In this document: piece after piece, positions 33,516-41,314 of the stretch
Position numbering within the stretch: position 1 is the stretch's first letter
Layout: every line of letters begins with the position of its first letter
DNA from: Holophagales bacterium
GTDB lineage: Bacteria; Acidobacteriota; Thermoanaerobaculia; UBA5066
Direction: 5' to 3'
NCBI GenBank assembly: GCA_016714815.1
Contig: JADKBZ010000011.1
Coordinates: 108,501-172,500, forward strand
Length of the DNA: 64,000 nucleotides
Notes under the pieces: model-generated
Told to the model about the DNA's origin: nothing
What the model saw: only the letters and a program-made list of their open reading frames with translations
The model's database searches: none
Translations under genes and position numbers: made by a program

Positions 33516-34379
33516 ATGGACGGAACGAGAGTCCGGGTCGCGGGTCTGTCCGAGGTGGGACGCGTTCGGAAGATCAACGAGGACGCCTTCGTCGTGACCG
33601 ATCTTGCGACCGGCCGTCCGCTCGACCCGGCGGACGAAACCGGAGAGCTCGAGGTGGGGCCCCGGGGTGTCCTCCTCGCGCTCTCCGACGGCATGGGGGG
33701 ACACGCCGCGGGAGAAGTGGCGAGCGCCCTCGTGCTCGACGCCCTCCGCGCGTCCCTCGCGGGGGCGCCGGAGGCCGAGCCGGTCGAGGCCACGGTGACG
33801 ACCGCGATCGACAGCGCGAACTCGGAGGTTCGCAGAAACGCGGCCGAGGACGGGAAGCGGGGAATGGGCGCCACCCTGACCGCGGTCCTCCTCAGGGCGA
33901 CCGAAGCTTTCGTCGTCGAGGTGGGCGACTCCCGGGCCTACCTTCTCCGGGGGGAGGCGCTCCGGCAGCTGACGCGCGACCAGACCCTCGTGCAGCTCCT
34001 GGTCGAGACCGGGGCGCTCTCGGCCGAGGAGGCGCGGACGTCCAGCCGCAAGAACATCCTCCTGCAGGCCGTCGGCCACGCGGACGAGCTGAAGATCGCG
34101 ATCAGCCGATTGAAGCTGCGCCGAGGGGACCGCTTCCTCCTCTGCAGCGACGGGCTGTCGAACGGGATGAACGACGACGAGCTGGGGCGCCTCCTCGCCG
34201 GGGACGAACCGGCGGCCGCGTGCCGCAGGCTCGTCGACCTGGCGAACGAGCGGGGCGGGTCCGACAACCTGACGGCGGTCGTGGCGCACGTGAAAGGCGA
34301 CGGGCTGCCCGAAGCGACCCCGGCCGAGTCGATCGCCCAGACTCTCGACGTGATCCGGGAGTTCCCCTTGCCCGGCTGA
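33516..34379 (+). CDS. PP2C-family Ser/Thr phosphatase (Stp1/PrpC-like)
   Basis: The 287-residue protein has all PP2C motifs: KINEDAF, the metal-binding SDGMGGHAAGE, GATLTAV, VGDSRAYLL, RDQTL, LLCSDGLSN and GGSDNLTAVV. Such cytoplasmic phosphatases reverse the action of PknB-type kinases, so it is a plausible counterpart of the two membrane kinases at the left of the window. ATG 33516 has GGGAGGG upstream; an open frame extends to 33291 but its product there lacks similarity. A strong hairpin follows. Confidence 0.92.
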   Translation: MDGTRVRVAGLSEVGRVRKINEDAFVVTDLATGRPLDPADETGELEVGPRGVLLALSDGMGGHAAGEVASALVLDALRASLAGAPEAEPVEATVTTAIDSANSEVRRNAAEDGKRGMGATLTAVLLRATEAFVVEVGDSRAYLLRGEALRQLTRDQTLVQLLVETGALSAEEARTSSRKNILLQAVGHADELKIAISRLKLRRGDRFLLCSDGLSNGMNDDELGRLLAGDEPAAACRRLVDLANERGGSDNLTAVVAHVKGDGLPEATPAESIAQTLDVIREFPLPG

Positions 34380-34439
34380 GGCCGGGCCGGGCGCCGCGAT
34401 CGTCGGCCGGGGCGGCGCGGACGGGAGAAGAAAGAGAAC

Positions 34440-34473
34440 GCCCGCCCGGTCCTGTGCGCGGGACCGGGCGGGC
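34440..34473 (-). terminator. Strong hairpin terminator between convergent units
   Basis: A perfect 13-bp stem (GCCCGCCCGGTCC at 34440-34452, GGACCGGGCGGGC at 34461-34473) has an 8-nt loop. On the minus strand it is followed by a pyrimidine-rich TTCTCTTTCTTCTC tract, so it should end the seven-gene oxidoreductase operon. It may also end the PP2C transcript. Confidence 0.8.
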
Positions 34474-34533
34474 CCGGGAATGCCGGGAACCGGGAGCGGA
34501 AGGGGGAGTTGCGCCCCCGGGCCCGGCTGCGAA

Positions 34534-35349
34534 CTACGCTTCGAGGAGCATCTCTCCGAGGACCCGGTCGCGGTCCTCGGCGGGAATCGCGCTCGAGAGG
34601 TCCCCGACCAGGTCGCCGCCGTCGGCGAGGGCGGGGACTCCGTGGGCCGCGGAGAGGACGAGCTGGAGACGGTCCCGCTCGCGGCCGAAGAACGCGGCGG
34701 CCTCGCGCCCCGAGAGGAGGGCGCGGGTGTCGAGGGGGCCGTCGGGCTTGACGCGCAGGAGGAATCCCATCCCCTGGCTTCCCGTCTCGACGACCTCTCC
34801 CGTGACGGGCGAGACGACGCGGACACGGGCCTTGCCGGCCTTCAGGCGGAAGGCGGGGCCGTTCTCGGCGAGGCGTTCGCCGACGGCGGGAAGGTCGAGG
34901 GCGGCGGACTTGCCGACGAGGCGCGTCGCCAGGTCGTCGAGGCCGAGGGTGACGGTCCCGTCCTCCTCCTGCTTCAGCCACGCGTGACCGCGGTGGTAGA
35001 GGCGGTCGGCCAGGACGAAGAAGCCGCCGGCGTCGATGGACGGGAGCGGCTTCGCCTCGGCCACGAGGCGTGCGTGCGTCTCGCACCCCTTGCAGTCGAA
35101 CGCGCGCTCGCAGCGCCGCCCGGGCGTCTCGCCGGTCAGGTCGTGGCGGCAGGCCTTTGCAGAGGCGGGGAGCTCTTCGAACTCCTCGTGCCAGAGGATC
35201 GAGGCGGCCTGGCCGCGGGCGACGGCGCGCCGGGCCGAGACGATCGCGTAAGCGAGCGTCCCGACGACGGTCACGAGGACGAGCGCGAAGACGCCCAGGA
35301 AGATCAGGTGAGCCGGATCGACGATGAAGTCGGTGTTGCCAGGGAGCAT
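34534..35349 (-). CDS. Membrane-anchored GcvH-like (lipoyl-domain) protein of the oxidoreductase operon
   Basis: The 271-residue protein has an N-terminal membrane helix (~14-38) and a Cys-containing segment (CRHDLTGE... CERAFDCKGC). A GcvH-like biotinyl/lipoyl domain follows (RLYHRGHAWL...LGLDDLATRLVG...KARVRVVSPVTGEVVE). A Lys seven residues before the SPVTGE turn is at the position of the lipoylated Lys of GcvH. It is the last gene of the operon, 13 nt after the NrfD gene. Its role is not known: it could be a redox-active lipoyl carrier or a purely structural subunit. No other glycine-cleavage genes are near. Confidence 0.8.
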   Translation of the reverse strand: MLPGNTDFIVDPAHLIFLGVFALVLVTVVGTLAYAIVSARRAVARGQAASILWHEEFEELPASAKACRHDLTGETPGRRCERAFDCKGCETHARLVAEAKPLPSIDAGGFFVLADRLYHRGHAWLKQEEDGTVTLGLDDLATRLVGKSAALDLPAVGERLAENGPAFRLKAGKARVRVVSPVTGEVVETGSQGMGFLLRVKPDGPLDTRALLSGREAAAFFGRERDRLQLVLSAAHGVPALADGGDLVGDLSSAIPAEDRDRVLGEMLLEA

Positions 35350-35362
35350 CTCGAAACCTCCG

Positions 35363-36598
35363 TCAGCCCTTCGTCGCGAGCTCTCTCTCCTCGGGGAAGA
35401 GATTGAGCCAGCGGAAGGAGATCGAGTAGAGAAGGACGCCGTAGCCGAGGACCGCGAGGAAGGCCGCGGTCTCCTGCCAGCTCGGCGAGTAGGAGAGGAA
35501 GCTGTCGAACGGGAGCGAGGGGAGGGCGAGCGTCTGGATCGTCATGACGTAGCGGTTCAGGACGACGCCCGCGCAGGCCATCGTGGCGGCCAGGACGAGG
35601 AGCCCCGTCCGCGCCCGGACCCGCCGCGAGAGGAGGAGGGCGGCCGGGACGAGGCCGAGGAGGACGACCTCGGCGAAGAGGACCCAGGTGCCGAATGGCG
35701 GGTGGGCGTAGAAGGACGACACCTGCACGCCCGTCTTGGCGCTCGCCGTGTTGATCCAGATGAGAGAGTCGATCCCCTTGAGGACGACGTAGACGAGGAG
35801 GAGGGAGCCCGAGATCTTCGCGAGGGTCTGGAAGACCTCCGGGGAGACGAGGCGCTTCTTCGAGACCTTGCCGACGAGCCAGGTCGTCAGGAGGACGAAG
35901 CTCGGGCCGACCGCGGCGGCCGAGAGGATGAAGAGGAAGAACGTCGTCGGCCAGATTCCGATGTGCGTTCGGAAGGCGAACGGGTTGCCGCGCAGGACGC
36001 CGTAGAGCCCGCCGAGGGAGCCCTGGTGGAAGAAGGAGAGGAGCGTTCCGATCCCGGCGAAGACGACCATCACCTTGTGAAGCTGGTGCTCGAGGACGAG
36101 GGCGCCCGGGACCTCCTTGACGCGGCGGTTCTTCAGGACGAGCGGCGCGTACTCGATCGCGAGGACCGAGAGGTAGAGGGTGAGGCAGAACGTCACCTCG
36201 GTCAGCATCGAGTGGACGTTCGGGTGCCAGAACGTGAACCAGGCGCGGAGCGGCTGGCCGACGTCGACCATCAGGATCCCGACCGCGCCGCTGTAGCAGA
36301 TGAAGCCGATGACGACGGCGCTGTTGATGACGGCCTTCAGCTCCTTCTTCTTCAGGATGTAGAGGAGGAAGCCGGTGAAGAAGGCGCCCGCGCCGAGGGC
36401 GATGACCGTCAGGTCGAGGTAGATCCAGAGGCCGAACGCGAACCGGTTGTCCATGTTCGTCTGGTTCAGGCCGACGGCGAAGCAGAGGTAGACGGCATAG
36501 ACGCCGAGGGCCAGGAGGGCGGCCCAGGGAACGAGCCAGAGAAGGAAGCGCGGCAGGGTCGTGCGCCTGAGTCCGCGACCGATCAGGGTGTCATCCAC
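35363..36598 (-). CDS. NrfD/PsrC-type quinone-interacting membrane subunit
   Basis: The 411-residue protein has about ten membrane helices and the general pattern of NrfD/PsrC/QrcD subunits, which bind menaquinone and couple to a ferredoxin-like subunit. GTG 36598 overlaps the end of the ferredoxin gene by 8 nt, which suggests coupled translation. Together with the neighbouring iron-sulfur and molybdopterin-family subunits it should form the membrane module of the complex. No cofactor-binding motif is expected in this family. Confidence 0.88.
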   Translation of the reverse strand: MDDTLIGRGLRRTTLPRFLLWLVPWAALLALGVYAVYLCFAVGLNQTNMDNRFAFGLWIYLDLTVIALGAGAFFTGFLLYILKKKELKAVINSAVVIGFICYSGAVGILMVDVGQPLRAWFTFWHPNVHSMLTEVTFCLTLYLSVLAIEYAPLVLKNRRVKEVPGALVLEHQLHKVMVVFAGIGTLLSFFHQGSLGGLYGVLRGNPFAFRTHIGIWPTTFFLFILSAAAVGPSFVLLTTWLVGKVSKKRLVSPEVFQTLAKISGSLLLVYVVLKGIDSLIWINTASAKTGVQVSSFYAHPPFGTWVLFAEVVLLGLVPAALLLSRRVRARTGLLVLAATMACAGVVLNRYVMTIQTLALPSLPFDSFLSYSPSWQETAAFLAVLGYGVLLYSISFRWLNLFPEERELATKG

Positions 36599-37352
36599 GC
36601 GTCACCCCCGTGCGGGAGAGGCGCTCGCGGACGACGGGGTCCGACGAGCGGTAGAAGACCTTGGGTCCGGTGCCGAGCGCGGCGAGGAGGCGGAAGCTCT
36701 CCCCGTCCTTCGAGAGGACGGCGACCTCGCTCTTCTCGTCGGCCGCGTCGCCGAAGTAGAGTGCCCGCGAGGGGCACGCCTCGACGCAGGCGGGAACGTA
36801 GTCGGCCGGGTCGATCTCCTTCTGCCCCGCGGCCGAGGCCTTCGCCCTCGCGGCCTGGAGCCGCTGGACGCAGAAGTTGCACTTCTCGACGACGCCGCGG
36901 GTCCGGACGGAGACGTCGGGATTCAGCGTCGACTCCATCCCGGCGGGCCACTCGGGGCTCCACCAGTTGAAGGAGCGGGTGTGGTACGGGCAGGCGACCA
37001 TGCAGTAGCGGCAGCCGAGGCAGCGGACGGGAATCTGCCCGACGATCCCGGTGCGGGGGTCGTACTCGATGGCCCGCTGCGGACAGACGTCGACGCAGGG
37101 CGGGTTGTCGCACTGCTGGCAGGGGATCGGGACGAACGTCGTCGGTCCTCCGGCGGCGCTGGAGGCGGGCGCTTCGAGAACCCGCATCCAGACGGTGCCG
37201 GTCCGCTCGGTCGCCTTCTCGTTCGCCGGAGGGATGTTGTTCTCCACCGCGCAGGCCGTACCGCAGGCGCCGCAGCCAGTGCAGCGGTCGAGGTCGACGA
37301 CGAGCGTGTAGCGGTGGGCGGGAAGGGTGGAGGAGTGTTTCGTGGTGTGCAT
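36591..37352 (-). CDS. Four-cluster 4Fe-4S ferredoxin subunit (PsrB/QrcC-like)
   Basis: The 253-residue protein has four groups of cluster cysteines: CTGCGACGTAC, CQQCDNPPCVDVCP, CLGCRYCMVACP and CNFC...CVEACP. This is the DMSO-reductase/Psr electron-transfer subunit layout. It should pass electrons between the periplasmic catalytic or haem subunits and NrfD. No signal peptide is visible, so export with a Tat-type partner is presumed. It lies 4 nt after the molybdopterin-family gene. Confidence 0.93.
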   Translation of the reverse strand: MHTTKHSSTLPAHRYTLVVDLDRCTGCGACGTACAVENNIPPANEKATERTGTVWMRVLEAPASSAAGGPTTFVPIPCQQCDNPPCVDVCPQRAIEYDPRTGIVGQIPVRCLGCRYCMVACPYHTRSFNWWSPEWPAGMESTLNPDVSVRTRGVVEKCNFCVQRLQAARAKASAAGQKEIDPADYVPACVEACPSRALYFGDAADEKSEVAVLSKDGESFRLLAALGTGPKVFYRSSDPVVRERLSRTGVTRG

Positions 37353-37356
37353 GTGG

Positions 37357-39249
37357 TCACGCCCTGGCGGCAGAGGCGTTCGCGGCGGCGGGCGGGGTGA
37401 AGAGGGTGGTCTCGCGGGTCAGCTTCGTGAGGAGGAGGGATGGGGGAGCCGCCGACACGGACTCCCGGGGGAGGGTCGTCAGGCGGGCCGGAAGCGCGGA
37501 AGGGGCGCCGAGAGCGGCCTCGAGGAGGCGAGGGGCCTCGCCCTCCCGGAGAAGAGCGAATCGACCCTTCGGCTCGGGGGCTGCGTCGTCGATCCAGCAG
37601 GCGCCGCGGGCGAAGAGCTCGGCGAGGGCGTCGACGGAGGCGATGCCGGCCAGGGGCTCGAAAGAGGCGGCCGACGGGTCGTAGATCCGTCCGCGCTTCG
37701 ACGCGAGGAGCGCCGCGGCGCGGCCGGAGGACGGAGCCGGCAGGGAGAGCCCCGCGGCGGCGGTGGCTTCGCGGACGATCTCCTCGGGGAGAGGGAGGTC
37801 CTTCGGGGGAAGAAGGAGCGCGGGCGCGAGGGCGAGGGTCGAAAGCGGCGCGTCGGAGGGGCCTTCCAGCTCGAGCATCGCTTCGAGAGGCGCCGGGCCG
37901 GGGAGGAGGAGGGTCGCCTTCTCGCCGAGGCCGGCGCGGAAGGGGGAGAGGCTGACGACGAGGGCGCCGTCGGAGAGCGCGCGCTTCAGGCGCTCCCACG
38001 GGACGAGTCCCTCGGCCACCGTGGCGTCGAGGAGGAGAAGGCCGACCGAGCCGTCGGGGAGCGCGTCGAAGGGCGTCGCCGACGCGAGCTTCGCGTCGCC
38101 GTCCGCTTCGCGGGGCGCGTCGGCGCGGACCGGGAGCGGGCCGAAGGGAGCCCCGAGGAGGAGGTTCAGGGAGGCGATCGCCGCCTCGGCCTCGGCGGAG
38201 AGAGGCGCGGACGCCGGGTCGCCACCGAGGACGAGAGCCGGGAGGCTGGCGGCGAGGTCGCGCGCCAGCGCCGTGACGACGCCGGCCGGGACGCCGGTCT
38301 TCTGCTCGACGAGGGCCGGGGCGAAGCGGGCGGCCAGGCTGGCGAACTCGTCGAGCCCGCTCGTCCGCGCGGCGAGGAACGCCGCGTCGGCGAGCTTCTC
38401 GTCGAGGAGGACGTGCGCGAGGCCGAGGGCGAAGGCCGCCTCGGTCCCGGGGGCGATCGGGACGAAGCGGTCGGCAAGCGCGGCGCCGCGGCTGCGGGTC
38501 GCCTCGACCTGGATCACCTCGATCCGTTCGGCGGCCGGGCGGCGGCGGCTCTCGGCGCGCAGGCGCGCGAGGAGCCCCGGCGTTCCGGCGTCGGTGAGGA
38601 CGGGCGTTCCGAAGGAGACGACGCGGCGGGCCTTCGAGAAGTCGACGCCGAGCGCGAGCGAGCCTCCGTCGAATCTCTTCCCGAGCGCCTCGAGCGAGCG
38701 GCTCGCTCCGGCCGCGGGAGGGGTGACGTAGAGGCCGCCGGTCGCCGTCGCGAGGGCTCGCCAGGTGCGCGAGAGGCTCCGGCCGGGGCGGCCGTCGACG
38801 ACGGCGAAGATCCGTTTCGGATTCTTGCCGCACGCGGCGAGGGCGGCCGAGAGGGTCGCCACCGCGGCGGCGCGGTCGATCCGTTCCCGCTTGCCGCCCG
38901 AGACGCGCTCGGGGAGCGTCGCGCGGAACGGGTGCTTCGCGAGGTGGTGGGCCGTCAGGCCGAGCGGGCAGAGGCCGCCGTCGCTGGCCGGATGGCCGGG
39001 CACCGCGGAGAAACCGACGGGCTGCGCCCCGAAGCAGCGTGCCTTCAGGCCGCAGGACGCCGGGCAGAGCGAGCACGACGTGTGCCGGAACGCGAGCGGC
39101 CCGGCGGGGCGGGGCGTCGGCGTCGACGGCTGCTGGGTCCAGATCGCCAGGTCGTCCAGGAGCTTCCAGGGGACCGGCGAGAGGGCGATCCCGGCGACGG
39201 CACCGCCGCCTGCCAGGAAGAGGTCACGGCGGGAGAGTTCGAGCTTCAT
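37357..39249 (-). CDS. Molybdopterin-oxidoreductase-family subunit, QrcB-like (short)
   Basis: The 630-residue protein begins with a Tat-like signal (SRRDLFLAGGGAVAG). An iron-sulfur motif CSLCPASCGLKARC...GGLCPLG and a molybdopterin-family fold follow. It is shorter than typical 750-900-residue catalytic subunits and lacks clear active-site ligands for Mo. QrcB of Desulfovibrio-type quinone reductases is a molybdopterin-family member without Mo, so this may be an electron-transfer or structural subunit. Its gene lies between those of the cytochrome c and ferredoxin subunits. Confidence 0.85.
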   Translation of the reverse strand: MKLELSRRDLFLAGGGAVAGIALSPVPWKLLDDLAIWTQQPSTPTPRPAGPLAFRHTSCSLCPASCGLKARCFGAQPVGFSAVPGHPASDGGLCPLGLTAHHLAKHPFRATLPERVSGGKRERIDRAAAVATLSAALAACGKNPKRIFAVVDGRPGRSLSRTWRALATATGGLYVTPPAAGASRSLEALGKRFDGGSLALGVDFSKARRVVSFGTPVLTDAGTPGLLARLRAESRRRPAAERIEVIQVEATRSRGAALADRFVPIAPGTEAAFALGLAHVLLDEKLADAAFLAARTSGLDEFASLAARFAPALVEQKTGVPAGVVTALARDLAASLPALVLGGDPASAPLSAEAEAAIASLNLLLGAPFGPLPVRADAPREADGDAKLASATPFDALPDGSVGLLLLDATVAEGLVPWERLKRALSDGALVVSLSPFRAGLGEKATLLLPGPAPLEAMLELEGPSDAPLSTLALAPALLLPPKDLPLPEEIVREATAAAGLSLPAPSSGRAAALLASKRGRIYDPSAASFEPLAGIASVDALAELFARGACWIDDAAPEPKGRFALLREGEAPRLLEAALGAPSALPARLTTLPRESVSAAPPSLLLTKLTRETTLFTPPAAANASAARA

Positions 39250-39259
39250 GCCGTCCTCT

Positions 39260-39838
39260 TCACTTGTGGCAGTCGAGGCAGGCGCTCTCGCGTCCGCCCG
39301 CGCGGTGGCAGTGGATGCAGTCGGACATCTTCATTCCCTGCCATTCCTTCCGGCCGGCTCTCGTCATCGACGGGCCCCAGAGGTCGCGCGAGTAGCCCGA
39401 CAGCCGGTTGACCTGGTAGGCCCGCGGCGTCGTCGATTCGCCCTCCGGGCCGTGGCAGCGCGTGCAGGCGAGCTTGCCCGTCGTCACGTGCGGCGCGTGG
39501 GGGAAGTAGACGTTGTCGGGCTGGCGGGCGTGGACGAGCCACGGCACTTCGCGTCCCGGCTCGACGTAGCTGGCGACGAGCGCGTTGATGGTCTTGCTCT
39601 CGCCCTTCTCGGCGTGGCAACCGGCGCATGACTCGGTGGAGGGGAGGCCGGCGAAGCGGCCGTTTTCGGCCACGGCGTGGCAGTCGGTGCAGGCCATGCC
39701 GCCTTCGGCGTGCGCCTTGTGGTTGAACGCGAGGGGCTGCGCCTCGGTCCTGTAGAGGAGGCGGGGAAAGAGCAGCCAGCCGGCCGCGAGCGCGGGGACG
39801 AGGCCGACGGCGAACGACACGGGGGCCGGAAGCTTCAC
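39260..39838 (-). CDS. Pentahaem cytochrome c subunit (QrcA-like)
   Basis: The 192-residue protein has one N-terminal membrane helix or signal (VGLVPALAAGWLLF) and five CxxCH haem-attachment motifs: CTDCH, CAGCH, CTRCH, CIHCH and CLDCH. Additional His residues (FNHKAH, FPHAPH) could be distal ligands. GTG 39838 is preceded by AGAGG and overlaps the stop of the Cys-rich gene (GTGA). It should be anchored on the periplasmic side and exchange electrons with a soluble cytochrome or the molybdopterin-family subunit. QrcA proteins of sulfate reducers carry six haems, so this is a related but different form. Confidence 0.9.
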   Translation of the reverse strand: MKLPAPVSFAVGLVPALAAGWLLFPRLLYRTEAQPLAFNHKAHAEGGMACTDCHAVAENGRFAGLPSTESCAGCHAEKGESKTINALVASYVEPGREVPWLVHARQPDNVYFPHAPHVTTGKLACTRCHGPEGESTTPRAYQVNRLSGYSRDLWGPSMTRAGRKEWQGMKMSDCIHCHRAGGRESACLDCHK

Positions 39839-40782
39839 GAGAACCTCTCTTCGTCGGTGGAGGTGGAGAGGAGAAGGTGGGAGAGGCGGAGCGCCTCCTC
39901 GTGCGGGAGGGTCCGGATGAGGCCGGGAGCGGGAAGCCCGCCGTCGGCGGCGAGGCGGACGCCGGAGATCCGCTCCGAGGCCGCCTCGGCGAGGGCGCGC
40001 AGGCGGAGCCCTTCGCGCCGCATCCAGGCCGTCGCGGCGCTGCCGCGCAGGAGGCCGTCGGCGATCTTCGGCGTGCCGTTCCCGACGACGGTGCGGTCGC
40101 GGACGATCCCTTCGAAGAGCCATCCGAGGCCGTAGGGGTCGCGGGCGAGGCGGGCCGGGTCGGCCCGGAGCGCGCCGTTCACGGCGGTGATGAAGACGGG
40201 GTTCGGAAACGAGACGGTGATGTCGACGTCGCGGACGGTGAGGACGGCGGCGGGCCTCTCGAGCCCCTTCGACGTCACGAACTGGACCCGGTCGATCCCG
40301 CCGAGCGTCCGCGCGAGGAAGGCGTCGACCCCGATGTGGCAGACGCCGTCGGAGGCGATGTCGAGCCACGTGTGGCTCGAGGCGAACCAGAGCCAGCCAG
40401 GAACGGGGATGCCATCGGCGTCCGCGGTCGCCGGGGCGGGCTCGCCGGGGATCGCCGCGGGAGCGGGGGTCCGGGCGAGGGCGAGGTAGAGGTCGCAGAA
40501 GCGATGGGACTCGCTGCCGCACCGGGAAAAGGCCTGGTCGCTCCAGGGGATGAACTTCGTCACCGGGGCCGTGGAGCAGTACTGGACGAGCGACTCCGAG
40601 TGGAACGGGCAGGTGCCGGCGCTCGGGTGCTCCTCGGTCAGCTCGCGGGCGACGGAGCACTCCCGCCACGCGGCGGTTCCGCACCGTTCGCCGGCCGCAC
40701 CCCCGCTCCGCACGATCTGCTTGCGGAACGGGGAGGCCTGGCACGACTGGACGTGCGCCTCGCGAAGGAAGGGGCAACGCAC
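39835..40782 (-). CDS. Cys-rich GcvH-like protein without the lipoyl lysine
   Basis: The 315-residue protein has about ten cysteines in the first ~110 residues (CPFLREAHVQSC, CGTAAWREC, CPFHSESLVQYC, CGSESHRFCDLYL). A GcvH-like domain follows (LWFASSHTWLDIASDGVCHIGVDAFLA). In the segment aligned to the lipoyl-Lys motif it reads TVRDVDITV, so the Lys appears replaced by Asp. The N-terminus has no signal. The cysteines may bind a metal cluster. It starts at GTG 40782, 26 nt after the small membrane protein gene, and its stop overlaps the cytochrome start. The function is unknown, but its place in the operon ties it to the complex. Confidence 0.7.
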   Translation of the reverse strand: MRCPFLREAHVQSCQASPFRKQIVRSGGAAGERCGTAAWRECSVARELTEEHPSAGTCPFHSESLVQYCSTAPVTKFIPWSDQAFSRCGSESHRFCDLYLALARTPAPAAIPGEPAPATADADGIPVPGWLWFASSHTWLDIASDGVCHIGVDAFLARTLGGIDRVQFVTSKGLERPAAVLTVRDVDITVSFPNPVFITAVNGALRADPARLARDPYGLGWLFEGIVRDRTVVGNGTPKIADGLLRGSAATAWMRREGLRLRALAEAASERISGVRLAADGGLPAPGLIRTLPHEEALRLSHLLLSTSTDEERFS

Positions 40783-40808
40783 GGCTGGATCCTCGATAGC
40801 CCCCTGGG

Positions 40809-41060
40809 CTACTTCTCCTCTTCCTTCGCCCTCTTCTCGTCCTCGTCGATCTTCTCGCCGCCGTCGGCCATCGTGAGGCCGAGCTCGGGGATGAAGGCGG
40901 AGTGCGGGTCGAGGGCGTGAACGGAAACGCGGCTCTTCGCACGCTCGGCGAGCTCGCGGACGGCGGACCAGGCGAGGACGCCGATCCCGGCGAGGGTTGC
41001 GAGGCCGAGACCTGCGTTCGTCAGGTTGAGCCAGAGGATCTCGGTGTCTGTGGGCTGCAT
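40809..41060 (-). CDS. Small single-helix membrane protein, first gene of the oxidoreductase operon
   Basis: The 83-residue protein has one membrane helix (~16-36), then a polar tail that ends in EKIDEDEKRAKEEEK. ATG 41060 has a strong GGAGG site 6 nt upstream. No family is recognised. The highly charged C-terminus should be cytoplasmic and could be an assembly or docking element. The upstream 254 bp to the next gene (41061-41314) holds the operon promoter, but no consensus was clear to me. Confidence 0.75.
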   Translation of the reverse strand: MQPTDTEILWLNLTNAGLGLATLAGIGVLAWSAVRELAERAKSRVSVHALDPHSAFIPELGLTMADGGEKIDEDEKRAKEEEK

Positions 41061-41314
41061 GGGAAACCTCCTCGCGTCGGGATTTCCCTCGCGGGGGAAC
41101 CGGCGCACCCATGGAGCTGCATGACGCGTGCCGACGGCGGCCCGGAGCGGGATGTGGCTTGGAAGTGCCTCGAGATGAGCCGTTTAAAGAGAGATATCGG
41201 AAACGGGCGCGTCAGCCGGCCCTCGCCGCGTGCCGGAAATCCCGACGACCGCGTCGGACTTCCCGACGCAGCCGTCCCGGCGGTTCGAGAGGCATCGGGA
41301 AACGAAGAGGATCG

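Noticed and set aside
41061..41314. Sigma-54 promoter upstream of the oxidoreductase operon
   Set aside because: A GGCAC...GC pair on the minus strand has a 9-nt rather than 10-nt gap and poor flanks.
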